Positions 33,581 to 43,781 of a stretch of 64,000 nt of DNA are shown here, piece after piece. The position numbers and the translations under genes were made by a program. Each line of letters starts with the position of its first letter. Within the stretch, counting starts at the first letter, position 1. The notes under the pieces are model-generated. The model searched no databases and was not told the origin of the DNA. It was given only the letters and a program-made list of their open reading frames with translations. This DNA comes from Diphasiastrum complanatum. Its lineage: Eukaryota; Streptophyta; Lycopodiopsida; Lycopodiales; Lycopodiaceae. The DNA lies in the NCBI GenBank assembly GCA_029204225.1, contig CM055104.1:42839502-42903501 (forward strand), given 5' to 3'.

Positions 33581-35160
33581 GTGGCCGATGAGATTTCAAT
33601 TGGAAACTCACTAGGCTCTATCTTGACTTCTAAATCTATGAAATCAATGTTAAATAATAACAAAATGAAAAACATTAAGGCTTCAATTACTGATAGCATT
33701 ATGGGTGAAGTTGGAAAAATATTAGACACTACATTGCTTCATGGGGCATGTGACTTTTCTAGCATCAGTAAGCATATGCAACAATGTCTAAGATGATAAA
33801 AGAGGCATTTGCACAGGTAAATATTAAAAAGTTTCCAATCTCACGACCATTTCATCTTAAAAAAAAAAGACATGTTAAACCATGGTATGCAGACAATAGC
33901 TGGTAATCCATCTCATATCAATGAAGTGTATTGCTTGAAAGGAGAAAGTCTAGCATATAACAATTCCAACAATTTATTTATTGACATTAATCAATTATTA
34001 GCATTCATCATAAATTTTTACTGTATTACAAATGAGAATGTCAATAACAAGTTGATAGTTGTTCTCAAGTTAGATGAGTCTGAAATTATAAAAGAAAAAA
34101 AAATGACAAGACTCAGTCTCACAATCATGAATGGAGCACTTTCAAATTTAGAAGACTCAAAAGGCCTCAATTTCAGTGTTCAATCAGAAAATGATATCAA
34201 GTGGTTGGCAGCATTTCAGGTATAATAGTTCCTTCAAATAATAAATAGGGATAATCATTTGAATATGGATTTCATATCTAAAATCTTCTCTGTGTTAATA
34301 TTATGAGGCTAATCACGTTTTTGTATTCTCTTATAGGTGTTGAAAGAAGACCATAACATTCTCTCATGGATATTTAGTAGAACATCATATCCTGTCACCA
34401 TAAAAAATCACATGGAGGGAGTTCAACTCAATATTCCTAGAATTGGCACTTTCAACATTGAATGGCATTCAGCAGGAGATCTGAAGACATTAAAATGTAT
34501 GTTCAATGTATCTCACGGTGCTAACTCTAAACACCCTTGTTTGTACTGCAGAAAAACAACAAAAGACATGACAAGGAGTATATGAATATCAAGAGATCGA
34601 GAAGATCCTAATTGGAAACTTGTATTACCGATTCCTCTACGAAATGTTCATATCTGTACATTGCATGCGGAGGTGCGTATTATAGAAAAAATAATATATC
34701 TTCACATCTTGTTTGCATGGAATTCTGAGCCAAAGGCCTCTCCAAAAAAAGTTATTTTTAGATTAGAGGATGTATTGTCCAAAGCAGGCTTACATAAAGG
34801 CCACGTTAAAATAAAAAAAGATGACAAGCTATTATGTAAAACAGGAAATATTCCATGCAAGCCGAGGATTGGAGGATCTAAAGCTCGAAGATTTTTATCA
34901 AATTATTCTGGCAAACAATCTAAGATTCAATACACGGTTTGAAAAGAAATTATTACAGCAACTCAAGATTTCGAAGAAGAAGGTTCTACTCGTATACACA
35001 AAGTAGAAGTTTGGAAAAAGTTAGACAACATGGTGAAATACTTGAGAAAAGATAAATTTCTAAATACTGATGTCCAAATGATATAAAAAACAACCAATGA
35101 ATTTGTGGATGCAGTTCAAAGTGCATGGGGTGTTGATTATATAACACATTATATAGTAAG
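33581..35160 (+). pseudogene. T2 transposase-like gene, DDE type, decayed
   Basis: Segments in order: KSMLNNNKMKNIKASITDSI (33581-33796); VYCLKGESLAYNN and VVLKLDESEI, a candidate first Asp (33872-34219); a probable GT-AG intron to 34336; then TFNIEWHSAGDLKTLKCMF, with a candidate second Asp in AGDLKTL, and GANSKHPCLYCRK, a Cys-x2-Cys site (34337-34585); then LPIPLRNVHICTLHAEVRIIEK and a C-terminal VEVWKKLDNM part to about 35160. 'GDLKxL...NSKHPCLYC' resembles DDE-type transposases of several eukaryotic superfamilies, but I cannot say which. Frames change and stops occur, so it is not intact. T1 lacks it. Confidence 0.5.
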
Positions 35161-35460
35161 ATTTTGATTTTACACTACGATAGACAAATATGTGCAATTA
35201 AATTAGATACTTTTGGTACTGATTTAGATTATGTTTTTATGACATACAACACATATTACGACATCATTCAACATTCTTTGCAAAAAATAGTGGAAGTCTT
35301 AGCATATGGTCATCGCAAGGAATGAAAAAATCTCATTGGTAATGAATGGGCAACACTTACCTCATTATTCTTGAAGGACTTCAGATAGTGCCCCAGTGCA
35401 TGATCTTTTGAAAATTCTCCAGTAGAAGATCTCTGCCCTCCTCGACGAATTGCGAAATCA
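35161..35460. other. T2 spacer between transposase remains and reverse gene
   Basis: No gene recognised. It includes the 3' end region of the reverse CPxC gene (possibly another exon near 35370-35460). Confidence 0.4.
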
Positions 35461-36520
35461 TCAAGGAAAATTGTTTCCTGAAATGATAAAAAAAAAAGTA
35501 AGCTCCAGTATATAATCTGACATAACAAATCTACTAGTACTTGATAAGAGACAAAAACTTACGCATTCGGCTTTGTCTTCTTTGGTTATTGTCTCTCCAT
35601 CAATATTATGTCCACCTTTCGATGTCAATATTGTTGGTGAATAGGCAGTTGGCTGTGGAAAACCAAGTTGACTTTGGATTCTAAGAAACTCCTCCTCAGA
35701 AGGTAGATCATCTTCTTTGTTGCGCATTTCCTCCACAACCATTTTCAAGCAATCTTTCCTTGAATAAAACTTATCATTATGTACATCGTCAACACCAAGG
35801 AGAAGATCATTAGCATCAAAATCAATTATATCCAAAAATTCATCAAGCTCTTTGTTCAAAATGCAAAGAGTCTCAGCTTCAGTGAAGTCAAAAAGATCCG
35901 ATATATCCGATATTGTCAAAAAGGAATTATTATCTATATTATAAGTAAAAGGAGAAAGGGTAGTGGGTGTTCTAGGGCCTATAAAAGTAGCCCTATTTTG
36001 AACAGGATCAAAATCAGAACAATCATTTAATTAACACTCGTATCAATGAAAAAAGTATCTATATCTACAATCTTTGACTTTTCAGACTTTGTACCACTAG
36101 AAGAAGTTGTTTCAGAAGTGGAGGGCATAGCCTCCGAATCGTCAAAAATATTTAACAAAAGTAGACTGCAAATCAACAAATCTACATTTTTTATTACAAA
36201 TTGGGCACTCATCTATAGACTTGAAATCATTATGTAACTTGGTAAACATTATGTCAAGCTTAGCTTTATAGATATGCTTGTCGAGTGCCACCAGGTCTTG
36301 ATAATGAATCATGTCCTTATTTTGAGATCTGAATAGCGGAGTATTGAGCAGGGACTTAAATCTGAGATATATCTCAAAAAATGCCTCCACACCAGGGCCC
36401 TCAGTTATAGAAGGTAGAATAAAATTTTTTTTTTAAAAAAACAAACTTAGAATAGTCCAACCTATCAGTAATACCAAATTCATTAAAATAAAAAAGCAAA
36501 CTGGATTTAAAATTATACAT
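35461..36520 (-). pseudogene. T2 homologue of the CPxC-motif reverse gene
   Basis: Minus-strand homology begins near 36520 (FNEFGITDRLDY) and continues with MEAFFEIYLRFKSLLNTPLF, YQDLVALDKHIYKAKLDIMF and ECPICNKKCRFVDLQ (36142-36390). It ends in LFDFTEAETLCILNKELDEF, IIDFDANDLLLGVDDVHND and SRKDCLKMVVEEM (35461-35919). The T1 protein has the same blocks in the same order. CPxCNKKC is identical in pattern, suggesting structural importance. The copy carries interruptions. Confidence 0.6.
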
Positions 36521-36832
36521 TTTAAACAAAAATAACAAAATTGAAATTCCAAATATCGCTCTCAGGCGCAAACCGCAGGTCAGACAAGCACATCAAGGCA
36601 ACGTGCCCTCGAGAGAGATATTTGAAGTTGGAGTATCGGATCTGAGCACAAGAACACCGAGCAGAAAAGAAAAGGGAATGTGAAGCGCGCTTGAATGCCA
36701 TACCGGATGATGCAGTATCAAATCCAGACGCATAATAGTTAACGAAAGGTAATGAGAGCAAGCGGCGCGCTTGAAATCGATATCCGGAAAAGCAATCGTA
36801 AATTTGCGTGAAAATTCGAACCAAAAAAGACC

Positions 36833-37111
36833 TATTTATAAAAAAAAAATTGCACGTGTGGAGGAGTGTCGAAGGAACACGTGTCGAATTGTGATTGGTC
36901 AAAATAAATGCGCCGTACCTAGAATGATTGATCTAACATTTGTCACGTGCAAGAATGACATGCATCGATATTAGATTTGCGCACGTGTCTCAGCCCACGT
37001 GGCCTCATAATTGGGTCATCATTGTCAGTACGGACATTCCACATAGATTAATAATCTAACAACACATGTCTTCACCGTCTTTTCACACGTGCAAAAATTT
37101 CGTATATATAA
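36833..37111. promoter_or_regulatory. T2 bidirectional promoter with six CACGTG boxes between outward TATA boxes
   Basis: A minus-strand TATA (plus-strand 'tatttata' 36833-36840) and plus-strand TATATATAAG (37103-37111) flank CACGTG cores at 36853, 36878, 36944, 36982, 36996 and 37086. The plus TATA lies about 310 bp upstream of the histone ATG, as in T1. Same number of boxes, same layout and little other sequence identity argue for functional constraint. Confidence 0.65.
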
Positions 37112-37416
37112 GTCATCGGAATTTTCATTTTTTTTTGCAAAATTTTTGCTTTTAGCTCCCGATATCGCTCTCAAGTGCGCTCTTTCGCGGTTCAAGCTCC
37201 CACCCTCTCACAGTACTTGAGTCTGATACCGCTGGTTGTGCAATATCGCTTTCGAACGCGTATCGCTTTTCTTTAAATAATCTGTCTAGATCTTACACTC
37301 GAAACCGATATTCGGTTCTGGTATTGATCTCAAGTGCCCTTTCATCTCAAATTTTTTTGTTTTCATCCACTTTTGTTTTGTTCAAACTTCTTTTTGTTAA
37401 TTTTATTCTTCTGAAA

Positions 37417-38154
37417 ATGATGGCCAAGACCAAATCCACCGCCCGTGCCATCACCACTGTATAGCCATCCCATTCCCGTGTTCCCCATGGTACTGGCTGT
37501 AGGCGTGGTAGGAAGCAGGTCTGGTTGAGGGAGATCAGAAAACTCTAGAGATCAACTGAATTGTTGATCCCTAGAGCTCCTTTTGATCGATCTATTCGAA
37601 ATGTCACTCTGTCACTTAGGCTAAATGTTCGTTTTGCCGTAACAGCCATGCAGGCCTTACAAGGTCCTGCAAAAGATTTTCTATCCCAGTTTTTTGAGGA
37701 TACTTGTCTTTTGACAGTGCATGGTAAGCGTGTCACCATCATGCCAAAGGATTTCATCATTCTCAAAAGGCTTCGGGACAGATATTCTAGTCTGCATGTT
37801 GATAATGCCAGCACCTCCAGAGACCTACATCTGGATAGAACCAACGTGCTTACTACCTCTAGGAGGAAGAGAAGCAGCCTATCTCCAAGAAGACTGGATC
37901 TCGAAGGCCAGTTGCTTCCCTTCTTCCTAGACATATCTCATCCAAGACAGGATGCAGATCCTATTTTATATGATCAAAAAGGAATAAAAGTCCTTCCTAA
38001 TACAGAGAAAGACAATTTTGTAACAGATAAACCTCTTGACTTAAAAGACATTGAGGCCCTTCCAGAAATAGAGGAGGATGAGATTATAGAAGGAGCTGTT
38101 GCCTTATCAGTTCCTAATACTGATATAAAAAATATAACAAAATTGATTGAATAG
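37417..38154 (+). pseudogene. T2 histone H3-like gene
   Basis: Starts at ATG 37417 or 37420 with an H3-like tail (MAKTKSTARA versus MARTKQTARK). A basic GRKQVWLREIRKL-like stretch and a readable fold follow: STELLIPRAPF region, LNVRFAVTAMQALQGPAKDF, then LTVHGKRVTIMPKDFIILKR and LRDRYSSLHVDN. After the fold come a basic linker (SRRKRSSLSPRR) and an acidic tail, with no Ulp1 motifs before 38154. Stops in the tail-to-fold region make it a pseudogene as read. The H3 fold of canonical histones is 'REIRKYQKSTELLIRKLPF...KRVTIMPKD'. The LLIPxAPF version resembles plant CENH3. Confidence 0.7.
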
Positions 38155-38498
38155 AGATCTATTTGTAAATAGAGAGACATAAAAAAAAAAAGATACAATC
38201 ATTTTACATGTAAACAACCCGTGTATAGGTTTTTTTTATTGATATCACAATAGATTCTTACAATCAGCTTGTGTCCATAGTCTAATGCTAGAATGTATTT
38301 TTTCTATAATGATAAAAAGACATGATGATTAGCATGTATTTGTTGATAGTGAATCTCAATGTTCTTCCATAAGTTGGATTGTTTCGCCAATATCTCTGCA
38401 TTTGATCTCGAGATCATGTCTTTTACGTACCTGCATAAAACTAATACAAAGTTAGCTAGAATTAGTACAGAGTTTGTATTAGAAAGTTTTGATTGAAA
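38155..38498. other. T2 spacer, no gene seen
   Basis: AT-rich. In T1 the equivalent place holds the Ulp1 exons, which I cannot find here. Confidence 0.4.
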
Positions 38499-39720
38499 CT
38501 ATTCATAAAAGATCTCGTGTTTACAGTTACTTACGAGTTTACCATTGAAAATGAATCTGATGTCTAAAAGTACATCATCTTGTAAGAGCAATAGTTCCTG
38601 CCAGATGTAGTTTAGACTCCAATCTTCTTCCACTTCAACACATGTCAAAACGACATCATTGTATATAATTTCAATATTTTTTCGTTTTGAATGTCCACTG
38701 GCTTCCAAGTCTTGATCGAGTGACACCCATTTACCTTTATTTTTTTTTCATTTTTGATAATGGAAGCATAAACTCAACATTTGTTTTTCAATCTGATAAC
38801 AAAAGCACATGGAAGACATTTTAATTCTGTATTCTATTTCTCCATCTGATCTTTTGTCCCAGCCTTCATCCATAAGTTCAGATAATAAACTATTTGATAA
38901 ATTTTTGCATACAAACATCGTTGGGGTTTTGTGTACATTGACACTTGAAAAAAAATCCACAAATATATTCAAGGAAATAAACCAACTCAATCTGACTGTT
39001 TTTTATCCCGTGTTCATTTTTAATAAATTTTTTACATCATTATATATCTTGCAATGAAATGATTCTGAAACTATAGCCTCTGGTGCAATCCATTCATCAC
39101 TTTCAAAACTAGGTAATGAAATTGGTACTATTTGTTCAAAATTTTCTTTTGTATCAAGAATGTACATTGATTCATAAAAAAAGATCCCACTATCAACTAG
39201 ATCTTTTGCAGTTCTACCTCGATATTGCAGCTATCCAATATCAGTGTGAATAACATCTAACACACATGTTAAAGATCTACTCGACTCTCATTCATTTATG
39301 TTGGATGGATATAAATCTGCAAGAGAAAAATGATCAAATTGGCAAGTTTACTATTAGATATTTATGAATGACAAAAATCAAAGTATCAAAAATATCAATA
39401 CTCACAGTTGCATTTTTTGTAATCCTGACGGTTGAATTCTTGCACATTTATCTCTGAATACATATATACGTGTTGGACTAGAATTTCAGAAATAGAATTT
39501 TCTCCTGATGATGTTCTAAAATCCAAAATTCTGGCCTTCTAGTAAGATCAAAATGATAGTTTTGAACTTTTTCTTTTTCGAAATACTTCTCTTGATGATG
39601 GATGCATCAAAACCCAAGAGTTTTTTGAATATTTTCTTGGCACCCATAATTCATTATCATCTGTCTCGTTGAATAGAAGCACAGAGTCGATTGAGGAGCA
39701 CGGCTTCCTTGATGGCGCTA
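38499..39720 (-). pseudogene. T2 homologue of the right-end reverse gene
   Basis: Minus-strand blocks: CSSIDSVLLFNETDDNELWV and NSWVLMHPSSREVFRKRK (39548-39720), LVQHVYMYSEI (about 39440-39500), the segment with LDVIHTDIG-like and YESMY-like remains (39060-39290), FFSSVNVHKTPTMFVCKNLS and LMDEGWDKR (38748-38990), and DQDLEASGHSKRKNIEIIYN and LLLLQDDVLLDIRFIFNGK (38499-38726). Similarity to T1 spans most of the gene. Interrupted, function unknown. Confidence 0.55.
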
Positions 39721-40165
39721 TTCGTAATTTGCATGAAAAAATTTGAAACAATGAACTATGAATCTGAAAATTTGCGTAGACAAAAAGCCATGAATCTGAG
39801 AAAAAGTGTTGGCAAAAATTTGAAACACTAATCTATTTGGCACCACAAATAAACTCCGGTTAATCCTGTTAACCATGGTTTGACAATGCATATACATTAT
39901 TGGTAAATTGATTTTCTCATCTCAATCATCTGCCATATTCATTTTCAATATTTTTTGGTCTCTTCGGGCAGTGATGAGCTGGAAGGGTAGGCCTCATCAA
40001 CCAATAGCATTTCCACATGCTGTCCGACGAAACATCAATATATTTAAAAAGTTTTTATTTTTTTTATATTTGAAAAATTCTACGTTACGTAGGACCCAAA
40101 GCTAAGGTTTCAACTGGTCCACATGGCAATGAAAATAAAATAAAAAATAAAAAAAACATCTTTTT

Positions 40166-40200
40166 CAAAGGCCCTCGTCGGGCTCTAAGTTTCTCTAATG
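40166..40200 (-). repeat. Right terminal inverted repeat of T2
   Basis: The reverse complement starts CATTAGAGAAACTTAGAGCC. It is diverged from the left end but matches at the tip. Confidence 0.7.
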
Positions 40201-40482
40201 ATATCTCAAATTCTACATGCAATTTTTAAAAACTTGATATATCTTCATGTAGACTCCAATGAGACCTTCCTAATGCACCAAAAATCATCTAAATCCAGTA
40301 AGACAAGTGTAAAATTGGAATTGATCAAGTATATAACCCTATATTGAGTTTTGAGCTACAAAAGATCCAATCTACATATGCAAAAAAGGTGAGTAGAAAT
40401 CAATCTAGCATGCTCTAGCATTGGTAACTCCTCCAAATCCTTGCTAAAGATGGGTGATCCTTTCATAACCTAAAACACAAGA
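40201..40482 (-). other. Element B leader, distal part
   Basis: The minus strand matches the leader of element A (for example 'gtagattggatcttttgtag' near 40365). It runs from the primer-binding site to the T2 insertion point. Confidence 0.8.
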
Positions 40483-40494
40483 CCTCCGATACCA
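40483..40494 (-). other. Primer-binding site of element B (mutated)
   Basis: The minus strand reads TGGTATCGGAGG directly after the 5' LTR, a degenerate form of TGGTATCAGAGC. Confidence 0.8.
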
Positions 40495-41114
40495 TGTCCT
40501 TGATCTTTGGTTACAAAAAAGAAGCAAACTAACAATCCTACCAATGTAGAAAACACAGCATCTACATACAAAATGAGATGCAAAATCTAAGAGATACTGA
40601 TCAAACATGAACCAAAACATAAAATATGTTTGTTTTCCGTACAAATACAGTACCCTATTGTATTTCACACGTGTGGAATCGAAAATAGCAAAATATGAGC
40701 ATTCTACACACAAGATTGCAAGATATCATCATGAGAGTGCACCAATGAGTAGTAGAACCCAAAGAGAACCATGTATAATGATGAAATGAGAGAGAGAAGA
40801 GAGAAGATGTGTCTCTCCACGAGTTACATCCTTTTATAGAGTGTCCAAACCCTATTTGGCCACTTGGCTTTTCCTCCAAAATGTAAACCCTACTATTTTT
40901 GGGTCTAGATTCAATGTACCCAAAGTTCAAATTTGAATCTCTCTCAAACTCGACTACCAACTTTCGCACACTTTCAAAAGGTGTTTATTGAATGTATTCT
41001 AAACTAATATAACTTCAAAAAGTTTATCTCTAAGTCTAAAATGAGTTTTGGCCTCATATTGACAATTTACCAAAATATGACTAAACTAGACTAAACTAGT
41101 TGAAATCTCTCACA
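40495..41114 (-). repeat. 5' LTR of element B
   Basis: 620 bp, minus-strand TGTGAGAGATTT... It pairs with 7294-7946 at about 97% by eye over shared parts. It contains CACACGTGTG near 40667 and the TATA region near 40832. Confidence 0.9.
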
Positions 41115-41930
41115 ACCAATACTTATGTAATCGTCTACCATTGATGGGTGTATCGAACGAAGTCCCATCTGACAAAATTTTCAGAATTCACACCTGTGGG
41201 GAATGTCCACAAGAGTGTCTGATCTTAATTAAGCTTTGTGATTGGCACTATAACTGGATTCTAGATTGATCAACAAAATCTAGTTCAGAAGATATGGCTA
41301 ATTCACAATCTAGCATGCTAATCAACAGAATATAATAGCAATGATCAAAGAATGAATAAAAAATACAAGATTTCAATGTATGAGAATTAGCCTCAACACG
41401 AATTAGAGAGAGAGAGAGAGCTAGAGAGATAACAAGCAATATTTGTTTAGATCCAAAATGACATGAGATAGCTACAAAGCTTTGGTTCTTCATCATTGAT
41501 TGTGTGGAGAGCTACATATAGTTATGGAGATTGAGGTAGCTCGAGGTAGAACCATATCTATCCATTCCAAAATGACATCTATAGTGACATCTAGAGTCTA
41601 TGTGACATTTGTCACTTGTCATGCATGAAATTCTACCAACTTTTTACAAGTGTACTAGTTCTAACTAGAAATGTCCAAATCATCATGCATGTGTCCATTA
41701 AACTTTGTGCATGCCTTGCATGTCACTATGGATCACTTACAATTAATGCATGTGAGTTGCCACGAGTTTCTACAAGCATAATCATGCTAATTCTATGTCT
41801 ACAAACTATATGCAAGTTGCATTTATCAAACTAGATAATACATAACCATGTAGCTCGAGTTCTATGTAGGCCAAACTTGGCATTTTGCATTAATGAGCTA
41901 CATACTTGCATGGTACAACATTTTTAGCAA
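41115..41930 (-). other. Right flank of element B, possible gypsy LTR
   Basis: No coding sequence. It lies directly downstream (minus-strand sense) of the Ty3/gypsy integrase remains and has an LTR-like makeup with a possible start 'tgttgtaccatgc' at about 41921. I infer it is the 3' LTR region of that gypsy element, into which B inserted. A short GA run lies near 41405-41420. Confidence 0.35.
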
Positions 41931-42830
41931 GCCAAGAAATCAATATGGATTGTTTTTCAATTTTAACACCATCTAACTGTTGAAGTGTCGTGAATCCATG
42001 GTTAATAATTTCTTTGATGTGGTATGGTCCTTCGTCTATGAACTTCAATTTTTTCTTGATCGCCTTGGTTAGTATACATTAGGACTAGATCTCCGTCTCA
42101 AAAATTTGTCTTGTGTAACCGAGGATCATTCCATGCTTTTCGACATGCTTTCTCAACTACAACTGTATGCACAACTAATACACAGTTCTAGAATGCTTTT
42201 CAACATGCTTTCTCAACTACAACTGTATGCACAACTAATAGGTGGGTCTCATGAAGTTTATGAAGTGTTTTATGGTGTAGCTGTAGAGATTTGGACACAT
42301 CAAGATGTTGTGCGGTGCAAACCCACAATGATGGTACCAAAAAATCTACTAGCATTACAACATTCTAACCTTTAACCAACTAGAAGGACGTTTGATTAGT
42401 GCTACCCTTGTATGTTGTCTTGAATGCCCATAGTGCAACATGTAGCTTATGTTTCCAATTAGATCTGCTACCTTTGACTGTTTTCGTGATGATGCTACAT
42501 AGGATTTTAATGGATAATTCTGCTTGCCCATTACCACGAGGAGAATAGGGTGCATTGAATTGATGGATAACGAAAAACTCTTCCAACAAAATCTTGATGG
42601 TCTCATTGACAAAGTGGTCCTGCTATCACTGACTATCTCAACTGGACATCCAAAGCGCAGAATGATATTTTCATACAAAAAGTTGGCAGTATCTTGGCAA
42701 CAGCCACTCGTATGGCCTCAGCTTCTATCCATTTGGTAAGATTATCTATAGCCACGATGATGGATTGAGATCAGGCCATAGATGTGTCGAACTGACAGGC
42801 GAGACACATACCACTATACTACAAGTCAAT
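41931..42830 (-). mobile_element. Ty3/gypsy integrase remnant
   Basis: Minus-strand motifs: YENIILRFGCPVEIVSD (42630-42678), FFVIHQFNAPYSPRGNGQAE (about 42520-42580), IITKTVKGSRSNWKHKLHVA and LWAFKTTYKGSTNQTSF (42380-42470). These are the integrase core and its C-terminal part of gypsy elements (RFGxPxxIxSD; PYSPQxNGQAE; ALWAYRTT). The downstream part is poorly preserved. It is a fossil with several breaks. Confidence 0.85.
42132..42240. repeat. Tandem duplication of about 57 bp
   Basis: Two near-identical copies, each beginning 'atgcttttc(g/a)acatgctttc' and ending 'gcacaactaata', lie in direct repeat within the gypsy remnant. Confidence 0.9.
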
Positions 42831-43374
42831 CAGGATTCAAAAAGAGTAGTAGAGCTTCTGTCGGTTGTAAGCTAGTTGTAAGCTGATAGAAATTTGCTAA
42901 TAGTGTGCTAGTAGAATCTGCTAACATGGAGGTTTGAGAGCAACTTCAATGGGTTGTTATTTCTATGCACACCACCACCTCTCATTCTTGAATAATCTTT
43001 GACCTATTACCTTCAAGTGGTCAAAGCATTGGACAAGATTGGTAACTCTTAGCTAGAGAACAAAATATGCATTAGAATACACAACACTACTAGACCACTA
43101 GACATCAAAAATACTATAAGCTATGTGCATGATTTTTATTATTTAATAAAGCACTGAATATTTGATCAAAAGATGTCGTGAAGAGAATAGAAATGTGATA
43201 CATAAGTTGTGTTGAAAAACTAGTCAACATAATTGTGAATCCAATTACTCAAAAATATTGTCAAAACAGCTTATGTAGAGTTAATTAAGTTGATGTTGCT
43301 CTTATATAGCTACATCCTACCAAAATGATTATACATATGGAAAATTGGATGCAAGGTATTGTTAATAGAATTGA
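42831..43374. other. Unassigned, no gene seen
   Basis: AT-rich sequence without readable coding motifs. Confidence 0.4.
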
Positions 43375-43530
43375 TGTTCTCTCTTCATTTCAATACAAGC
43401 AGGTTGGCCCTCTTATGGAATGGATTTGGAATGTCCTTGCTCTCTAACACTTTTCCTCCATTTCTCATGCTTTCTTTGTGTCTTCTAATTGTTGGACTAA
43501 TATTTATGCTATCGCTCTCATGGGATCAAA
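43375..43530 (+). mobile_element. LTR fragment of the G family
   Basis: It matches G1 from 'tgttctctcttcatttcaat' through 'ctcatgctttctttgtg' (compare 1157-1265), the downstream half of the LTR. No further G sequence is visible. Confidence 0.8.
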
Positions 43531-43781
43531 CCTCCATGTGACAACTAATCTCGTCTCCTTGATGCTTGTGTGCTTGGATCTTGGGTTGAGGCTAGGGTAG
43601 GAAATAGCCCCACAACAGACACTGACATCAACAAAAGGAAACAACAATCTACACAAAAATTGGGGCCTAAAGTTTCTAATTCAATTAGGACTGATGCTGC
43701 TGCTGATTCTATACAAAAAAAAATTCATTGTCTTGTCATACAAAGTAATAAACACCATGAATCTTAAAAGTAAGAAACAAG

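Larger units (their letters stand above)
33534..40200 (+). mobile_element. DNA transposon T2 (TIR element related to T1, with transposase remains)
   Basis: The ends are CATTAGAGAAA...GGGCCC at 33534 and an inverted, diverged match ending at 40200. 'gccatgtgg' lies just inside both ends. It carries forward DDE-transposase-like remains (33581-35160), a reverse CPxC gene (35461-36520), a G-box-rich bidirectional promoter, a forward histone H3-like gene (37417-38154) and the right-end reverse gene (38499-39720). The last three match T1 in order and strand. It is more decayed than T1, and no Ulp1 part is seen. No clear target duplication. It sits in the leader of element B. Confidence 0.85.
7294..41114 (-). 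mobile_element. Copia element B, a reverse-strand element split by five nested insertions
   Basis: Its LTRs are 7294-7946 (3' LTR) and 40495-41114 (5' LTR), both ending TG...CA. Flanks are gccaa (7289-7293) and accaa (41115-41119), a 4/5 target-site match. Removing inserts A, C, T1, D and T2 leaves about 5.2 kb, a normal Copia size. In minus-strand order the host pieces are 5' LTR, primer-binding site, leader (40201-40482 and 33303-33533), gag-protease-partial integrase (31737-33233), then the non-RT module pieces (19932-20305, 14521-15339, 7947-8627). LTRs differ by roughly 3% by eye, the oldest of the nest. It has many breaks, and no RT domain is confidently visible. Confidence 0.9.

Noticed and set aside
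42780-42840. Possible tRNA-like sequence
   Set aside because: No consistent cloverleaf with A and B boxes could be drawn.
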